In this document: in pieces, positions 41,229 through 50,904 of the stretch | Position numbering within the stretch: position 1 is the stretch's first letter | Layout of the letters: each line of letters starts with the position of its first letter | Assembly (NCBI GenBank): GCA_030692685.1 | Contig: JAUXZO010000010.1 | Location: forward strand, 62,001 to 126,000 | Direction of reading: 5' to 3' | DNA from: Acidovorax sp. | GTDB lineage: Bacteria > Pseudomonadota > Gammaproteobacteria > Burkholderiales > Burkholderiaceae_C | DNA: 64,000 nucleotides | Program-made: the position numbers and the translations under genes | The notes under the pieces: model-generated | Told to the model about the DNA's origin: nothing | Seen by the model: only the letters and a program-made list of their open reading frames with translations | The model's database searches: none

Positions 41229-41327
41229 CGGTACACAGCGCACCTACCGCGTCCCACACGCCCGCCGCGTCCACCGCGCCTATTGGGTCATTGCCTGCAT
41301 ACCCACCCGCTTCAACCCAAGGTTTTC

Positions 41328-42005
41328 ATGTCACGACCCGGTCTGTTCATCAGCTTTGAAGGCATCGACGGCGCAGGCAAGTCCTCGCACATCGAGGGAC
41401 TGGCGACGGCGTTTCGCGCGCAAGGCCGTGCCGTCACCGTGAGCCGCGAGCCCGGTGGCACGCCGCTGGCAGAAAAGCTGCGTGAGATGGTGTTGAACGA
41501 CCCCATGGATGCGCTGACCGAGTCTTTGCTGATTTTTGCCGCCCGGCGTGACCATCTGCGCAATGTCATCGAGCCTGCCCTGGCGCGCGGTGATGTGGTG
41601 CTGTGCGACCGATTCACCGACGCGACGTTTGCGTACCAGGGTGCAGGGCGTGGCTTTGACCTTGAAGTGCTATCAACATTAGAGCGCCTTGCCCAGACGG
41701 GACTAGCGCTAGACCCTGATTTGATGCGTGAACCTGATCTGACGGTGTGGTTTGACCTGTCCCCCGAGGTGGCAGCGCAGCGCCTGGCGGGTGCCCGTGT
41801 GCCTGACCGGTTTGAGGCCCAGCCTGTGGAGTTCTTTCGCCGCGTGGCCCAGGGCTATGCAGACCGTGCGTTGGCAGCGCCCCAGCGATTTGCCCGGCTC
41901 GACGCCGCGCAGGACCGGCACCGCGTGTGGCAGCAGTTGACCAGCGTCTTCGTGCGCAAGGGGTGGCTGGCCATCATGGTGGCGTCCCAAGAAGGACCCC
42001 AATGA
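41328..42005 (+). CDS. tmk: Thymidylate kinase
   Basis: A 225-residue kinase converting dTMP to dTDP with ATP. The P-loop [10 protein letters not shown] lies at residues 11-20, the DRF motif at [18 protein letters not shown], and the LID region around [20 protein letters not shown] 41328 has AAGG 6 bases upstream and gives the usual N-terminus. The segment [30 protein letters not shown] is a little longer than usual before the PDLT motif; the DNA there (41668-41712) weakly resembles the dispersed repeat. The stop codon overlaps the holB start (ATGA). Confidence 0.95.
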   Translation: MSRPGLFISFEGIDGAGKSSHIEGLATAFRAQGRAVTVSREPGGTPLAEKLREMVLNDPMDALTESLLIFAARRDHLRNVIEPALARGDVVLCDRFTDATFAYQGAGRGFDLEVLSTLERLAQTGLALDPDLMREPDLTVWFDLSPEVAAQRLAGARVPDRFEAQPVEFFRRVAQGYADRALAAPQRFARLDAAQDRHRVWQQLTSVFVRKGWLAIMVASQEGPQ

Positions 42006-43021
42006 CCGAAACCGCAGAAGCAGGCGCATCCGCCCTCGCGCCCTGGTTGGCCGCCCAGCGCACCAGTTTGCTGGCCCAGCGTGGCCACGCGTGGCTGCTG
42101 CAGGGGCCGTCGGGCTTGGGGCAGTACCGCCTGGGGTTGGAGCTGGTGCGCGCGTGGTTGTGTGATGCCCCCACCGAGCACGGAGCCTGCGGCCACTGCC
42201 GCAGCTGCCACGCCATTGAAGTGCGCACCCATGCCGACCTGTGTGTGCTGATGCCCGAGGTGCAGATGATGGCGCTGGGCTGGCCCTTGTCCGAAAAGGC
42301 GCAAGCGGACATTGATGACAAAAAACGCAAGCCCAGCCGCGAGATCCGCGTGGAGGCCATGCGCGACGCGGTCGAGTTCTCTCAGCGCACTTCGGGGCGT
42401 GGCCGGGGCAAGGCTGTGCTGGTGTATCCGGCCGAGCAGATGAACCACATCACGGCCAATGCCCTGCTCAAGACACTGGAGGAGCCGCCTGGCGATGTGC
42501 GGTTTGTACTGGCCAGCGAAGCCGCGCACCAGTTGCTGCCCACTATCCGCAGCCGTTGCCTCGGCCACACCATGGTGTGGCCTGCCGATGCCGAGATGCA
42601 ATCGTGGATGCAGTCGCAAGGCATTGCGCGCGACGCCGCCATTTCGTTTTTGCGTGCTTCCGGAGGGCGTCCGGACGATGCGCTGGCGCTCGCCCATTCG
42701 GGCCGCAGCCCACAAGCATGGGCCGCTTTGCCGCAGGCTGTAGCCCGGGGTGATGTGACGGCATTGGGTGACTGGGCCCCCGCCCAGGTCATCGATGCGC
42801 TGCAAAAGCTGTGCCACGACCTGCTGGCAGCCAGCGTGGGCGCGGCCCCGCGGTACTTCGCGTTGGCAGACCTGCCCAAGACACCGCCGCTGGGGGCGTT
42901 GACGCGGTGGTCGCGTGCGTTGACCAAAGCCGCGCGCACGGCCGATCACCCGTTCAACGCCGGTCTCATGCTGGAGGCGCTTGTCGCCCAGGCGCGAAAC
43001 ACCCTACACTCCAAACACTAA
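42002..43021 (+). CDS. holB: DNA polymerase III subunit delta prime
   Basis: A 339-residue clamp-loader subunit. The N-terminal AAA+ domain has a degenerate P-loop ([14 protein letters not shown]), as is normal for the non-hydrolysing delta prime. The zinc module uses Cys54, Cys63, Cys66 and Cys69 (CGHCRSC). Family motifs include [23 protein letters not shown] and LPTIRSRC. The ATG overlaps the tmk stop by the ATGA arrangement, indicating translational coupling. pilZ follows after 17 bases. Confidence 0.94.
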   Translation: MTETAEAGASALAPWLAAQRTSLLAQRGHAWLLQGPSGLGQYRLGLELVRAWLCDAPTEHGACGHCRSCHAIEVRTHADLCVLMPEVQMMALGWPLSEKAQADIDDKKRKPSREIRVEAMRDAVEFSQRTSGRGRGKAVLVYPAEQMNHITANALLKTLEEPPGDVRFVLASEAAHQLLPTIRSRCLGHTMVWPADAEMQSWMQSQGIARDAAISFLRASGGRPDDALALAHSGRSPQAWAALPQAVARGDVTALGDWAPAQVIDALQKLCHDLLAASVGAAPRYFALADLPKTPPLGALTRWSRALTKAARTADHPFNAGLMLEALVAQARNTLHSKH

Positions 43022-43038
43022 GGCCACCACTCCCACCC

Positions 43039-43398
43039 ATGAGCAGTCCATCCACCGCCCCCCGCCCCAGCGTCATGCAGCTGGCCATCAAGGAAAAGGG
43101 AGCCTTGTATGCGGCCTACATTCCCTTTTTTGCCGAAGGGGGCATTTTTGTACCCACGCTGCGCGACTACAAGCTGGGCGATGATGTTTATGTGTTGCTG
43201 ACCTTGCCCGACGATACGCAACGCTATCCCGTTGCCGGCAGGGTGGCTTGGGTGACACCCGCGCGGGCAGCTGGTAATCGCACGCAAGGCGTCGGCATCC
43301 AGTTCCCCAAAGACGAAAAATCGCGCCAGCTCAAGGCCAAGATCGAAGAATTGCTGGGCACGGCCCTGGGTTCTGACCGCCCGACCCAGACCATCTGA
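43039..43398 (+). CDS. pilZ: Type IV pilus PilZ-domain protein
   Basis: A 119-residue single PilZ domain of the canonical PilZ type (SVMQLAIKEKGALYAAYIPFFAEGGIFVPT, then YPVAGRVAWVTPARAAGNRTQGVGIQF). It lacks the RxxxR motif required for c-di-GMP binding, as do genuine PilZ pilus-assembly proteins, which instead interact with PilB and FimX. Its place directly after holB mirrors the Pseudomonas tmk-holB-pilZ order. A terminator 20 bases downstream closes the operon. Confidence 0.92.
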   Translation: MSSPSTAPRPSVMQLAIKEKGALYAAYIPFFAEGGIFVPTLRDYKLGDDVYVLLTLPDDTQRYPVAGRVAWVTPARAAGNRTQGVGIQFPKDEKSRQLKAKIEELLGTALGSDRPTQTI

Positions 43399-43415
43399 GC
43401 CCGGCCCTTGCTTGT

Positions 43416-43445
43416 GCCGACCTGCGCTCGCGGGTCGGCTTTTTT
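43416..43445 (+). terminator. Rho-independent terminator after pilZ
   Basis: GCCGACC pairs with GGTCGGC around TGCGCTCGCG-type loop bases, followed directly by TTTTTTATTTT. It is a strong intrinsic terminator. Confidence 0.88.
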
Positions 43446-43458
43446 ATTTTGAAACCAC

Positions 43459-44265
43459 ATGTTCACTGATTCGCACTGCCACCTCAACTTTCCGGAGCTG
43501 GTGAGCCAGTTGCCCGCCATACGCCAGGCCATGGCCGAGGCGCAGGTTACCCGCGCCTTGTGCATCTGCACCACGCTGGAAGAGTTCGAGGGCGTTCATG
43601 CCCTGGCCATGGCCCATGACAACTTTTGGAGCACGGTGGGCGTGCACCCCGACAACGAAGGTGTGACCGAGCCCACGGTGGACGACTTGTTGACCCGTGC
43701 GGCCTTGCCGCGGGTGGTAGCCATTGGCGAAACGGGGCTGGACTATTACGGCATGGAAGACCGAAAGGGCGGCCGCAGCGTGGCAGATCTGGAGTGGCAG
43801 CGCGACCGCTTTCGCAATCACATCCGAGCGGGCCGCGCGTGCGAAAAACCGTTGGTCATTCATACCCGCAGTGCGTCAGACGACACGCTGGCGATCTTGC
43901 GGGAAGAGGGCGAGGACGGCGCGGGGAACCGGGCAGGGGGCGTGTTCCACTGCTTCACCGAATCCATGGTGGTGGCGCGCGCTGCGCTGGACCTGGGCTA
44001 CTACATCTCGTTCTCTGGCATCGTGACTTTCAAGAGTGCGCAGGAGTTGCGTGATGTAGTGGCGTTTGTGCCGCTCGATCGCATGCTGATTGAAACCGAC
44101 AGCCCATATTTGGCGCCCGTGCCTTACCGCGGCAAAACCAACAACCCATCGTATGTACCGTATGTGGCCCGGCAGGTTGCCGAGACCAAAGGCATTGCGC
44201 TCGAATCGGTGGCCGCCGCCACCAGCCACAATTTTGACATCCTGTTCAAGGGAGTGACTGTATGA
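43459..44265 (+). CDS. tatD: TatD family metal-dependent hydrolase
   Basis: A 268-residue TIM-barrel metallohydrolase. The metal site is recognisable: TDSHCHL near the N-terminus, GETGLDYYG in the middle, [17 protein letters not shown] and [11 protein letters not shown]. TatD proteins are 3'-5' exonucleases or D-aminoacyl-tRNA deacylase-like enzymes; the physiological substrate is debated. It has an insertion ([20 protein letters not shown]) after the third motif. No ribosome site is evident before ATG 43459. The stop codon overlaps the ankyrin gene start (ATGA). Confidence 0.93.
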   Translation: MFTDSHCHLNFPELVSQLPAIRQAMAEAQVTRALCICTTLEEFEGVHALAMAHDNFWSTVGVHPDNEGVTEPTVDDLLTRAALPRVVAIGETGLDYYGMEDRKGGRSVADLEWQRDRFRNHIRAGRACEKPLVIHTRSASDDTLAILREEGEDGAGNRAGGVFHCFTESMVVARAALDLGYYISFSGIVTFKSAQELRDVVAFVPLDRMLIETDSPYLAPVPYRGKTNNPSYVPYVARQVAETKGIALESVAAATSHNFDILFKGVTV

Positions 44266-44951
44266 CTGTCTTGCATCGCCGCACCACATTGGCAGCCCTC
44301 GCGCTAACGGCTTGCGGTGCGTTTATTTCATTGCCCGTCAACGCGGGAGCCTTCGAGGATTTTTTTATCGCCATCCAGCGCGATGACGGGGAAGCCATCA
44401 CCACGTTGTTGCGCCGCGGGTTCGACCCGAATACGCGGGACCCGAATGGGCAGGTGGGGCTCACCCTTACGCTGCAAAACGGATCGCTCAAGGCGTTCGC
44501 TGCGCTGATGGCGGCGCGGCAGCTCAACGTGGAAGCGCGAAATGCCCAAGACGAGAGCCCGTTGATGATGGCTGCTCTCAAAGGCAATGTGGATGCGGTC
44601 AAGGCCCTGCTGGCGCGCGATGCCGATGTCAACAAGACAGGCTGGGCCCCCTTGCATTACGCGGCATCGGCAGGCTCGCCCCAGCACGCACAGATCATCT
44701 CGCTGCTGCTGGAGCGCCACGCCTACATCGACGCCGCGTCACCCAATGGCACTACCCCGTTGATGATGGCTGCACATTACGGATCGACCGAAGCGGTGCA
44801 ACTGTTGCTGGAGGAGGGCGCCGATCCAACGCTGAAAAACCAGTTGGGCCTTACGGCCACGGATTTTGCAATGCGTGTGAGCCGCACTGAATCGGCCGAA
44901 AAAATTGCCACAGCCATCCGGCGCCGACAGCCCAACCGGGGCAAGTGGTAA
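44262..44951 (+). CDS. Exported ankyrin-repeat protein
   Basis: A 229-residue protein with an N-terminal signal peptide ([21 protein letters not shown]) and about four to five ankyrin repeats ([78 protein letters not shown]). It is probably periplasmic. The ATG overlaps the tatD stop, so expression is coupled to the preceding gene. The repeats imply protein binding; no enzymatic residues are seen. Similar small exported ankyrin proteins occur in other betaproteobacteria at this place, by memory only. Confidence 0.87.
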   Translation: MTVLHRRTTLAALALTACGAFISLPVNAGAFEDFFIAIQRDDGEAITTLLRRGFDPNTRDPNGQVGLTLTLQNGSLKAFAALMAARQLNVEARNAQDESPLMMAALKGNVDAVKALLARDADVNKTGWAPLHYAASAGSPQHAQIISLLLERHAYIDAASPNGTTPLMMAAHYGSTEAVQLLLEEGADPTLKNQLGLTATDFAMRVSRTESAEKIATAIRRRQPNRGKW

Positions 44952-44977
44952 AAAAGTGTTTTGCCCCGCGGGGGCAG
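44950..44977 (-). terminator. Possible terminator downstream of msbA
   Basis: TGCCCC and GGGGCA form a short stem around GCG. On the minus strand it is followed, after several bases, by CTTTTTT. It lies between convergent genes and is a weak candidate. Confidence 0.35.
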
Positions 44978-45001
44978 TTGGGCTGCTCTTGGCCGTACTT
45001 C

Positions 45002-46807
45002 TTAGCCTTTGGGTAGCTCGTCTGCGGCGGATGGTGGCCGCGATTGCAGGCGCGCATACAGCCCTCCGCTTGCCATTAATTCGTCGTGGGTGCCCTGTTC
45101 AGCGATGCGTCCCCGCTCCATGACGATCACCCGATCGGCGTGTTCGATGGTCGAGAGGCGGTGGGCAATGACCAGGGTGGTGCGCCCCTGCATCAACCGC
45201 TGCAGCGCTTCTTGCACCAGCCGTTCTGACTCCGTGTCCAGTGCTGACGTGGCCTCGTCGAGAATCAGTATGGGAGCGTCCTTGTAGAGCGCGCGCGCAA
45301 TCGCCAGTCGTTGGCGCTGCCCGCCAGACAGCTGGGTGGCGTTGTGCCCCACGAGGGTGTGGATGCCCTTCGGAAGGGCTGCCACATGCTCAGCCAGGTT
45401 GGCCGCCGCCAGACATTCGTGCACGCGTTTTTCATCCACGGCGTGGCCCAGTGCCACGTTGGCAGCAATGGTGTCGTTGAACATCACCACGTCCTGGCTG
45501 ACCATGGCGAACTGCGAACGCAGCGAGCCCAGGTCCCAGTCGGAAAGGGCGTGTCCATCCACCTGAATCTGACCCGACGCGGGCAGCGCGAATCGCGGCA
45601 ACAGGTTGACCAGTGTGGTCTTGCCTGCGCCGGACGGGCCCACCAGCGCAACAATCTCGCCGGGTTCTACCCGCAGGCTTACCCGGTCCAGCGCAGGCGC
45701 GTGGTCGGGCCCAAAGGAGACGGTCACGTTGTCGAGCATGAGCGCACCCTTCACGCGATCCGTGCGATGCTGTCCGCCGGTCTCGGCGCCGGTGTCGCCC
45801 AGCAGGCCCAAGCCCCGCTCAAGCGCGGCCACGCCGCGTGTAATGGGGCTTGCCACGTCTGCCAGGCGCCGTATGGGCGCTATCAGCATCAGCATGGCGG
45901 TAATGAACGAAACGAAGCCACCCACGGTGACGTCCTTGGTGTCCACCGCGCCACGGCTTTGCCACAGAGCGATGCAGATCACGACCGAAAGCGCTGCCGC
46001 CGCAAGCAACTGGGTCAATGGCGTCATCGCTGCAGAGGCGATGGTGGATTTGATGGCCAGCCCCCGCAGGCTGTGGCTTAAGCCCGCAAACCGGTGCGCC
46101 TGGCCCGCCTGCGCGCCGTGCAGGCGCACCATGCGATGGGCCAACACGTTTTCTTCCACCACGTAGGCGAGTTCGTCGGTGGCTTGCTGGCTGCTTTTTG
46201 TGAGGTGGTAAAGGCGGCGCGACAGGGTCTTCATGATCCAAGCCACACCGGGCACAACCACGGCCACGATCAGCGTGAGCTGCCAGTTGAGGTAGAGCAA
46301 ATAGACAAGCAGCGCCACCAGCGTAAAGCCGTCGCGAGAGAGACCCAGCAAGGCTTGCACCAGCAGCGTGGCGCCCGTCTGAACTTCGTACACCACCGTG
46401 TTCGACAAGGCGCTGGCAGACTGCCGCGCGAACAGCCCCATCTCTGCGGCCAATACCCGTTCAAACAACGCTTTTCTAAGCGCCAACATGCCTTCGTTCG
46501 CGATCCGCGCGAGCGCATATTGCCCGACAAACTGCGCTATCCCGCGCACAAAAAAAACACCCAGAATCGCCAGCGGTACCGCCCACAGGGGCAAGGTTCC
46601 TTGGGTGAACCCCTTGTCCAGCAACGGTTGCAACAGCGCTGGAATAAGCGGCTCTGTGATTGCGCCAACGAGGGTGGCAACCACCGCCAGGCTCCAAGCC
46701 ATTCTCTGGTTGCCAAAGTAGACAGACAGGCGTCTCAGGCGCGTGGCCAGGCTGGACGGGGGGGTGGCGGCAGGAGAGGGCTTGGCGCCCGTGTCGGTAG
46801 CTTGCAT
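45002..46807 (-). CDS. msbA: Lipid A export ABC transporter MsbA
   Basis: A 601-residue half-transporter: six membrane helices in the first 330 residues, then one ATPase domain. Walker A is GPSGAGKTT (about 389), the signature LSGGQRQRLAIARAL (about 490), and Walker B ILILDEATSALD (about 512). The length and the MsbA-type helix pattern (LIPALLQPLLDKGF near TM1) point to the flippase of lipid A core from the inner membrane. A generic multidrug half-ABC protein is the alternative. It is divergent from tolB, fitting an envelope-biogenesis neighbourhood. Confidence 0.88.
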   Translation of the reverse strand: MQATDTGAKPSPAATPPSSLATRLRRLSVYFGNQRMAWSLAVVATLVGAITEPLIPALLQPLLDKGFTQGTLPLWAVPLAILGVFFVRGIAQFVGQYALARIANEGMLALRKALFERVLAAEMGLFARQSASALSNTVVYEVQTGATLLVQALLGLSRDGFTLVALLVYLLYLNWQLTLIVAVVVPGVAWIMKTLSRRLYHLTKSSQQATDELAYVVEENVLAHRMVRLHGAQAGQAHRFAGLSHSLRGLAIKSTIASAAMTPLTQLLAAAALSVVICIALWQSRGAVDTKDVTVGGFVSFITAMLMLIAPIRRLADVASPITRGVAALERGLGLLGDTGAETGGQHRTDRVKGALMLDNVTVSFGPDHAPALDRVSLRVEPGEIVALVGPSGAGKTTLVNLLPRFALPASGQIQVDGHALSDWDLGSLRSQFAMVSQDVVMFNDTIAANVALGHAVDEKRVHECLAAANLAEHVAALPKGIHTLVGHNATQLSGGQRQRLAIARALYKDAPILILDEATSALDTESERLVQEALQRLMQGRTTLVIAHRLSTIEHADRVIVMERGRIAEQGTHDELMASGGLYARLQSRPPSAADELPKG

Positions 46808-46927
46808 GTAGCCGCGATTTTACGGGGCATGAAACTTTTGCCTGCACAGTTTGTCACAGGGGCTCTTCCGCTGTGTGTAACATTCGGGTTTGCCCTTCGG
46901 CCCCTGTTCAGCTAATGCTGGCTGCCA

Positions 46928-48247
46928 ATGACCACTGATCGCAACTCCTCAAATTCCCCCCTTGCGGCTTCGCCGCACCCGCTGCGCCGCCATGTTTTGG
47001 CCGCGCTTATTGCCACCCCTTCTTTGCCGGTGCTGGCCCAGTTCCGCGTAGAAGTGGTGGGCGTGGGGTTGACACAACGACCCATCGCCATCGCCCCGTT
47101 CCGGGCTGAGGCGCAGGCCCCCCAAAAGATTTCAGCCATTGTTCAAGCCGACCTTGAACGCAGCGGGCAGTTTTCTGCCGTGGATGCGTCTACGGTTGCC
47201 CTGGACGAAACTTCCCGTCCAGACGTGGCGATGTGGAAGCAACGGAACGCGGAGTCTCTCGCTACCGGCAGCATCACGCGCCTGGCAGATGGCCGGTTTG
47301 ACGTCCGCTTCCGGTTGTGGGACGTGGTGAAGGGGCAAGACCTTGGCGGTCAGAGCTTCGTGGTCACTCAAGGTGACCTTCGCCTGGTGTCTCACCGGAT
47401 CGCTGATTTCATCTATGAGAAGTTGACGGGCGAGCGTGGCGTGTTTTCCACCCGCATCGCTTATGTCACCAAGACTGGACCCCGTTACAGCCTTTGGGTC
47501 GCAGACTCGGATGGCGAGAACGCCCAGTCAGCGCTGTCCAGCCCTGAACCCATCATCTCGCCCGCATGGTCACCCAATGGCGGGCAGTTGGCTTACGTGT
47601 CTTTTGAGTCCCGCAAACCCGTGGTCTACGTTCACGACGTAGCTTCGGGTCGCAGGCGCTTGATTGCGAACTTTCGCGGCTCGAACAGCGCGCCAGCATG
47701 GGCGCCAGATGGCCGTTCGTTGGCCGTAACATTGAGCCGGGACGGCGGTTCGCAGCTGTACATGATTGATGCAAACGGTGGGGAGCCCCGGCGATTGATG
47801 CAAAGCCCCGGTATCGACACCGAGCCTGCGTTTTCTGGTGATGGCCGCTCCATCTATTTTGTGAGCGACCGGGGCGGTGCCCCGCAGATCTACAAAGTCA
47901 GCGCCTCTGGCGGCAATGCCGAGCGCGTGACGTTCACGGGCAGCTACAACATCTCGCCCAGTGTCAGCCCCGATGGCCGCTGGCTTGCGTACATTTCGCG
48001 GGTGGGCGGAGCTTTCAAATTGCATGCGATGGACCTGTCCTCCGGCACGGTGAATGCAGTCACAGACTCCACCGCGGACGAAAACCCGAGCTTTGCACCC
48101 AACAGCAAACTCATCGTATACGCCACCCAACAACAGGGCCGTGAATCGCTGATGACCACGACCTTGGACGGAAAAATAAAGGCCCGCCTTGCGGGACAGG
48201 CGGGAGACATTCGCGAACCGGATTGGGGTCCGTTTCAAAAGCAGTGA
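46928..48247 (+). CDS. tolB: Tol-Pal system beta-propeller protein TolB
   Basis: A 439-residue periplasmic protein. A signal peptide ([20 protein letters not shown]) is followed by the N-terminal domain that meets TolA ([18 protein letters not shown]) and, from about residue 190, the six-bladed propeller with repeated motifs such as [33 protein letters not shown] and [14 protein letters not shown]. It acts with Pal and TolQRA in outer-membrane constriction during division. pal starts 45 bases downstream. tolQRA are not in the window, or lie elsewhere. Confidence 0.95.
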   Translation: MTTDRNSSNSPLAASPHPLRRHVLAALIATPSLPVLAQFRVEVVGVGLTQRPIAIAPFRAEAQAPQKISAIVQADLERSGQFSAVDASTVALDETSRPDVAMWKQRNAESLATGSITRLADGRFDVRFRLWDVVKGQDLGGQSFVVTQGDLRLVSHRIADFIYEKLTGERGVFSTRIAYVTKTGPRYSLWVADSDGENAQSALSSPEPIISPAWSPNGGQLAYVSFESRKPVVYVHDVASGRRRLIANFRGSNSAPAWAPDGRSLAVTLSRDGGSQLYMIDANGGEPRRLMQSPGIDTEPAFSGDGRSIYFVSDRGGAPQIYKVSASGGNAERVTFTGSYNISPSVSPDGRWLAYISRVGGAFKLHAMDLSSGTVNAVTDSTADENPSFAPNSKLIVYATQQQGRESLMTTTLDGKIKARLAGQAGDIREPDWGPFQKQ

Positions 48248-48291
48248 ACTTTCACTCAGTTTCAATTACCAAGTTTTCAGGAGATTTTTGG

Positions 48292-48834
48292 ATGATCAAA
48301 CGCGTAACTTTTGCCCTTACTGTATTGGCCCTTGTCGCTGGATGCAGTTCCGGCGTCAAGCTGGACGACGTGCCGGTAGAAGACAAAACCGCTACCTCCA
48401 CCATGGGTGGCGCAAACACCGGTGCAAATTCTGGCACCACAGGCCAGAGTGGTGTGGCTGGTGTGGATCTGAGCCAGTCCGGCCGTGACGCAGCGGGCCC
48501 GGTGGGAGTCAGCCGCATCGTGTACTTTGACTACGACAGCTACGTGATCAAGTCCGAGTTTCAGTCCCTTCTGGAAGCCCATTCGCGCTTTATCAAAACG
48601 GGTCAGGGCCGCAAGGTCATGATTGAAGGCCACACCGACGAACGCGGTGGACGCGAATACAACCTGGCGCTCGGTCAGAAGCGCGCTGAAGCGGTGCGCC
48701 GATCGCTTGGTCTCCTGGGCGTGCAGGACAGCCAGTTGGAAGCCGTGAGCTTTGGCAAGGAGAAGCCTGCTGCTCAAGGTGGCACTGAAGACGTACATGC
48801 GCAAAATCGCCGTGTAGAACTCTCCTACCGCTGA
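48292..48834 (+). CDS. pal: Peptidoglycan-associated lipoprotein Pal
   Basis: A 180-residue outer-membrane lipoprotein. The lipobox LVAGC puts the lipidated cysteine at residue 18. After a Gly/Thr-rich linker, an OmpA-like domain binds peptidoglycan (RIVYFDYDSYVIKSEF; MIEGHTDERGGREYNLALGQKRAEAVRRSL; VSFGKEKP; NRRVELSYR). AGGAG at 48279-48283, 8 bases before ATG 48292, decides the start over an earlier in-frame codon. The stop TGA shares its A with the cpoB start. Confidence 0.96.
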   Translation: MIKRVTFALTVLALVAGCSSGVKLDDVPVEDKTATSTMGGANTGANSGTTGQSGVAGVDLSQSGRDAAGPVGVSRIVYFDYDSYVIKSEFQSLLEAHSRFIKTGQGRKVMIEGHTDERGGREYNLALGQKRAEAVRRSLGLLGVQDSQLEAVSFGKEKPAAQGGTEDVHAQNRRVELSYR

Positions 48835-49625
48835 TGCAGCAACGACTCTTGCACATGTCGCAGCGTACTTTGGCTGCGTTGGCATTGTCTTTGCTGACCA
48901 TGTCCGCCAGCCACGCCGCATTGTTTGAAGACAGTGAGGCGCGGCGCGCGATCATCGAAATGCGCCAACGGGTAGATGGTTTGCAGCAATCGGGGCAAAG
49001 ATCCGCTGAAGAGCTGCGCAAGCTGGGTGAGGAAAACAGCCAGTTGCGCAGAAGTCTGCTGGATTTACAAACCCAAATTGAAACCCTGCGCGTTGATCAG
49101 TCGAAACTGCGCGGTCAGAACGAGCAGCTGCTTCGGGACGCTGCAGACTTGCAGCGTCGCCAAAAGGACATTGCTCAGGGAGTGGACGAGCGCTTGCGCC
49201 AGTTCGAGCCGGTGAAAGTAACGTTGGATGGCCAGGAGTTCCAGGCCGATCCAGCCGAAAAACGTGATTTTGAAGCCGCCTTGGCTGTGTTTCGGTCGGG
49301 CAAATTCTCGGAAGCTGGCGCGGCCTTTGGTGCGTTCGTCAAGCAATACCCCCGCAGTGGCTTTACACCCTCTGCAAGGTTTTGGCTTGGCAATGCGCAG
49401 TACGCTGGGCGTGACTACAAAGAAGCCATCAACAACTTCAAACTGATGTTGTCCGAGGCTCCAGCCCACGCACGGGCCCCCGAAGCGGCTCTCTCCATTG
49501 CCAATTGTCAGATTGAGCTCAAAGACACGCGCACAGCGCGCAAGACGCTCGAAGACTTGGTGCGCGCATATCCGCAATCAGAAGCGGCCGTAGCAGCCAA
49601 AGAGCGTCTTTCACGATTGAAATGA
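48834..49625 (+). CDS. cpoB: Cell division coordinator CpoB (YbgF)
   Basis: A 263-residue periplasmic protein. A signal peptide (LAALALSLLTMSASHAALF) precedes a coiled-coil region (about 35-110: MRQRVDGLQQSGQRSAEELRKLGEENSQLRRSLLDLQTQ), which trimerises, and a C-terminal TPR domain (FEAALAVFRSGKFSEAGAAFGAFVKQYPRSGFTPSARFWLGNAQYAGRDYKEAINNF). It links peptidoglycan synthesis with outer-membrane constriction through TolA and PBP1B. Translation is coupled to pal by the TGATG overlap. Confidence 0.94.
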   Translation: MQQRLLHMSQRTLAALALSLLTMSASHAALFEDSEARRAIIEMRQRVDGLQQSGQRSAEELRKLGEENSQLRRSLLDLQTQIETLRVDQSKLRGQNEQLLRDAADLQRRQKDIAQGVDERLRQFEPVKVTLDGQEFQADPAEKRDFEAALAVFRSGKFSEAGAAFGAFVKQYPRSGFTPSARFWLGNAQYAGRDYKEAINNFKLMLSEAPAHARAPEAALSIANCQIELKDTRTARKTLEDLVRAYPQSEAAVAAKERLSRLK

Positions 49626-49629
49626 AGTG

Positions 49630-50457
49630 ATGTCGGTCGAGGAACCAGCGCTGGCCATTGCGAGCGAAGTCGCTTCCGAGGAGACGTTGCAGCGCCGTTT
49701 TGGGGGGCTCCAACGCCTTTACGGAGTAACCGGCGCTGCAAGGATTCGGAACGCCCATGTCGTCGTGGTCGGTATCGGCGGCGTAGGGTCGTGGGCTGCC
49801 GAAGCTTTGGCACGAAGTGGGGTGGGCCGCATCACGCTGATGGATCTTGACCATGTTGCGGAATCCAACATCAATCGCCAGATTCACGCCTTGATGTCGA
49901 CCGTGGGCCAAGCCAAGGTGCTGGCCATGCGAGATCGTATTGCCCAAATCAATCCGGATTGCGTCGTTCAATGTGTTGACGAATTTGTGGACGCGGAAAA
50001 CTGGCCAGGATTGCTTCCTCCCGGGCCTGTAGACGCCCTCATCGATGCCTGTGATCAAGTAAAAGCAAAAACTGCCATGGCTCACTGGGCAAAAAGCGCC
50101 GGAGTGTTCCACATCGCCGTGGGTGCCGCGGGTGGCAAGCGACATGCGCACAAAGTGGACATAGACGACCTGGCCAATACCACTCACGACCCGCTGCTGG
50201 CCCAGCTGCGTTACCGTCTGCGCAAATTTCACCAAGCACCACGCGAGGGTAAAAAGATCGGTGTGGCCTGCGTCTTCAGTCGCGAAGCTGTGGCGCAGCC
50301 AGATGCTTCATGCAATATCGATGGTGATGGCTCACTGAACTGCCACGGTTATGGTTCAGTGGTTGCTGTCACGGCAACCTTCGGTCAATGCGCGGCGGGC
50401 TGGGTGCTCGACAAACTGGCCACGCCTTCTCAAAAGGCGTCGAAAATAACGTTATAA
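49630..50457 (+). CDS. tcdA: tRNA threonylcarbamoyladenosine dehydratase
   Basis: A 275-residue E1-like enzyme of the TcdA (CsdL) type that cyclises t6A to ct6A at tRNA position 37 using ATP. The Rossmann ATP-binding motif VVVGIGGVGSWAAEAL lies at about 44-60, followed by RITLMDLDHVAESNINRQIHAL. ATG 49630 is preferred over GTG 49627; the cpoB stop is 4 bases upstream. A tRNA-Lys(TTT) gene, itself a t6A-type tRNA, follows 41 bases downstream, a fitting though possibly chance neighbour. Its stop codon overlaps a TATAAT that may be the tRNA promoter. Confidence 0.93.
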   Translation: MSVEEPALAIASEVASEETLQRRFGGLQRLYGVTGAARIRNAHVVVVGIGGVGSWAAEALARSGVGRITLMDLDHVAESNINRQIHALMSTVGQAKVLAMRDRIAQINPDCVVQCVDEFVDAENWPGLLPPGPVDALIDACDQVKAKTAMAHWAKSAGVFHIAVGAAGGKRHAHKVDIDDLANTTHDPLLAQLRYRLRKFHQAPREGKKIGVACVFSREAVAQPDASCNIDGDGSLNCHGYGSVVAVTATFGQCAAGWVLDKLATPSQKASKITL

Positions 50458-50458
50458 T
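50453..50458 (+). promoter_or_regulatory. Candidate -10 box for tRNA-Lys
   Basis: A consensus TATAAT sits 40 bases before the mature tRNA 5' end and overlaps the tcdA stop codon. No good -35 box is seen at 17 bases upstream. A small stem (GCTATC/GATAGC at 50472-50488) lies in the leader. Confidence 0.4.
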
Positions 50459-50498
50459 CTTAGGCTTTGCAGCTATCGATAAGATAGCCTCAAATGTT

Positions 50499-50574
50499 GG
50501 GACGTTAGCTCAGTTGGTAGAGCAGCGGACTTTTAATCCGTTTGTCGTGGGTTCGACCCCCGCACGTCCCACCA
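50499..50574 (+). tRNA. tRNA-Lys (anticodon TTT)
   Basis: A 76-base cloverleaf with encoded CCA. The acceptor stem GGGACGT pairs with ACGTCCC, the D-loop contains AGCTCAGTTGGTAGAGC, the anticodon loop is CTTTTAA with anticodon TTT, and the T-arm contains GGTTCGACCCC. All stems pair as expected. Confidence 0.97.
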
Positions 50575-50597
50575 GTTTAGCCTTACAGGCATTGAAA

Positions 50598-50629
50598 AGC
50601 CCGCTACAGAAATGACAGCGGGCTTTTTT
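50598..50629 (+). terminator. Rho-independent terminator after tRNA-Lys
   Basis: AGCCCGCT and AGCGGGCT form a perfect 8-bp stem with an 11-base loop, followed by TTTTTT. It ends the tRNA transcript. Confidence 0.9.
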
Positions 50630-50679
50630 CATTCCTGAGTCGGTGACCGCCTATTGGCAGTTTGCCGCGCGTTGACAGT

Positions 50680-50891
50680 TCACGCCAGCGCCTTGCGCAT
50701 CAGCGCCCGCTCACGGACCCGCGCTCCGAACGTCAATCACCGATTCTGTGCCGTAGGCCGTGCTGCCATGGATTGCGCGGGCGCTGGTCAGCACACCCTG
50801 CCGATAGCGCAGGTGAATCTTTGCCGTCACCTCAGGCACGGGTGCCTGTGCGGCGATGTACTTCCGGCCCGTCAGCGGATCCACAGCGGCT
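50680..50891 (-). pseudogene. Remnant of a phage head-tail adaptor (head closure) gene
   Basis: Reading the minus strand from 50891 gives AAVDPLTGRKYIAAQAPVPE, then VTAKIHLRYRQGVLTSARAI and HGSTAYGTESVIDVR, ending at a stop at 50711. This matches the C-terminal part of phage head-tail joining proteins (SGREYxAAQ, then IRYR, then Y-x-I-x-SVIDVR). A frameshift near 50720 would continue as RERALMRKALA to a stop at 50680, a plausible original end. The N-terminal half is missing, so this is a fossil of a prophage next to tRNA-Lys. The match is from memory of the family pattern. Confidence 0.6.
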
Positions 50892-50904
50892 CAGCAGGTG
50901 AACA

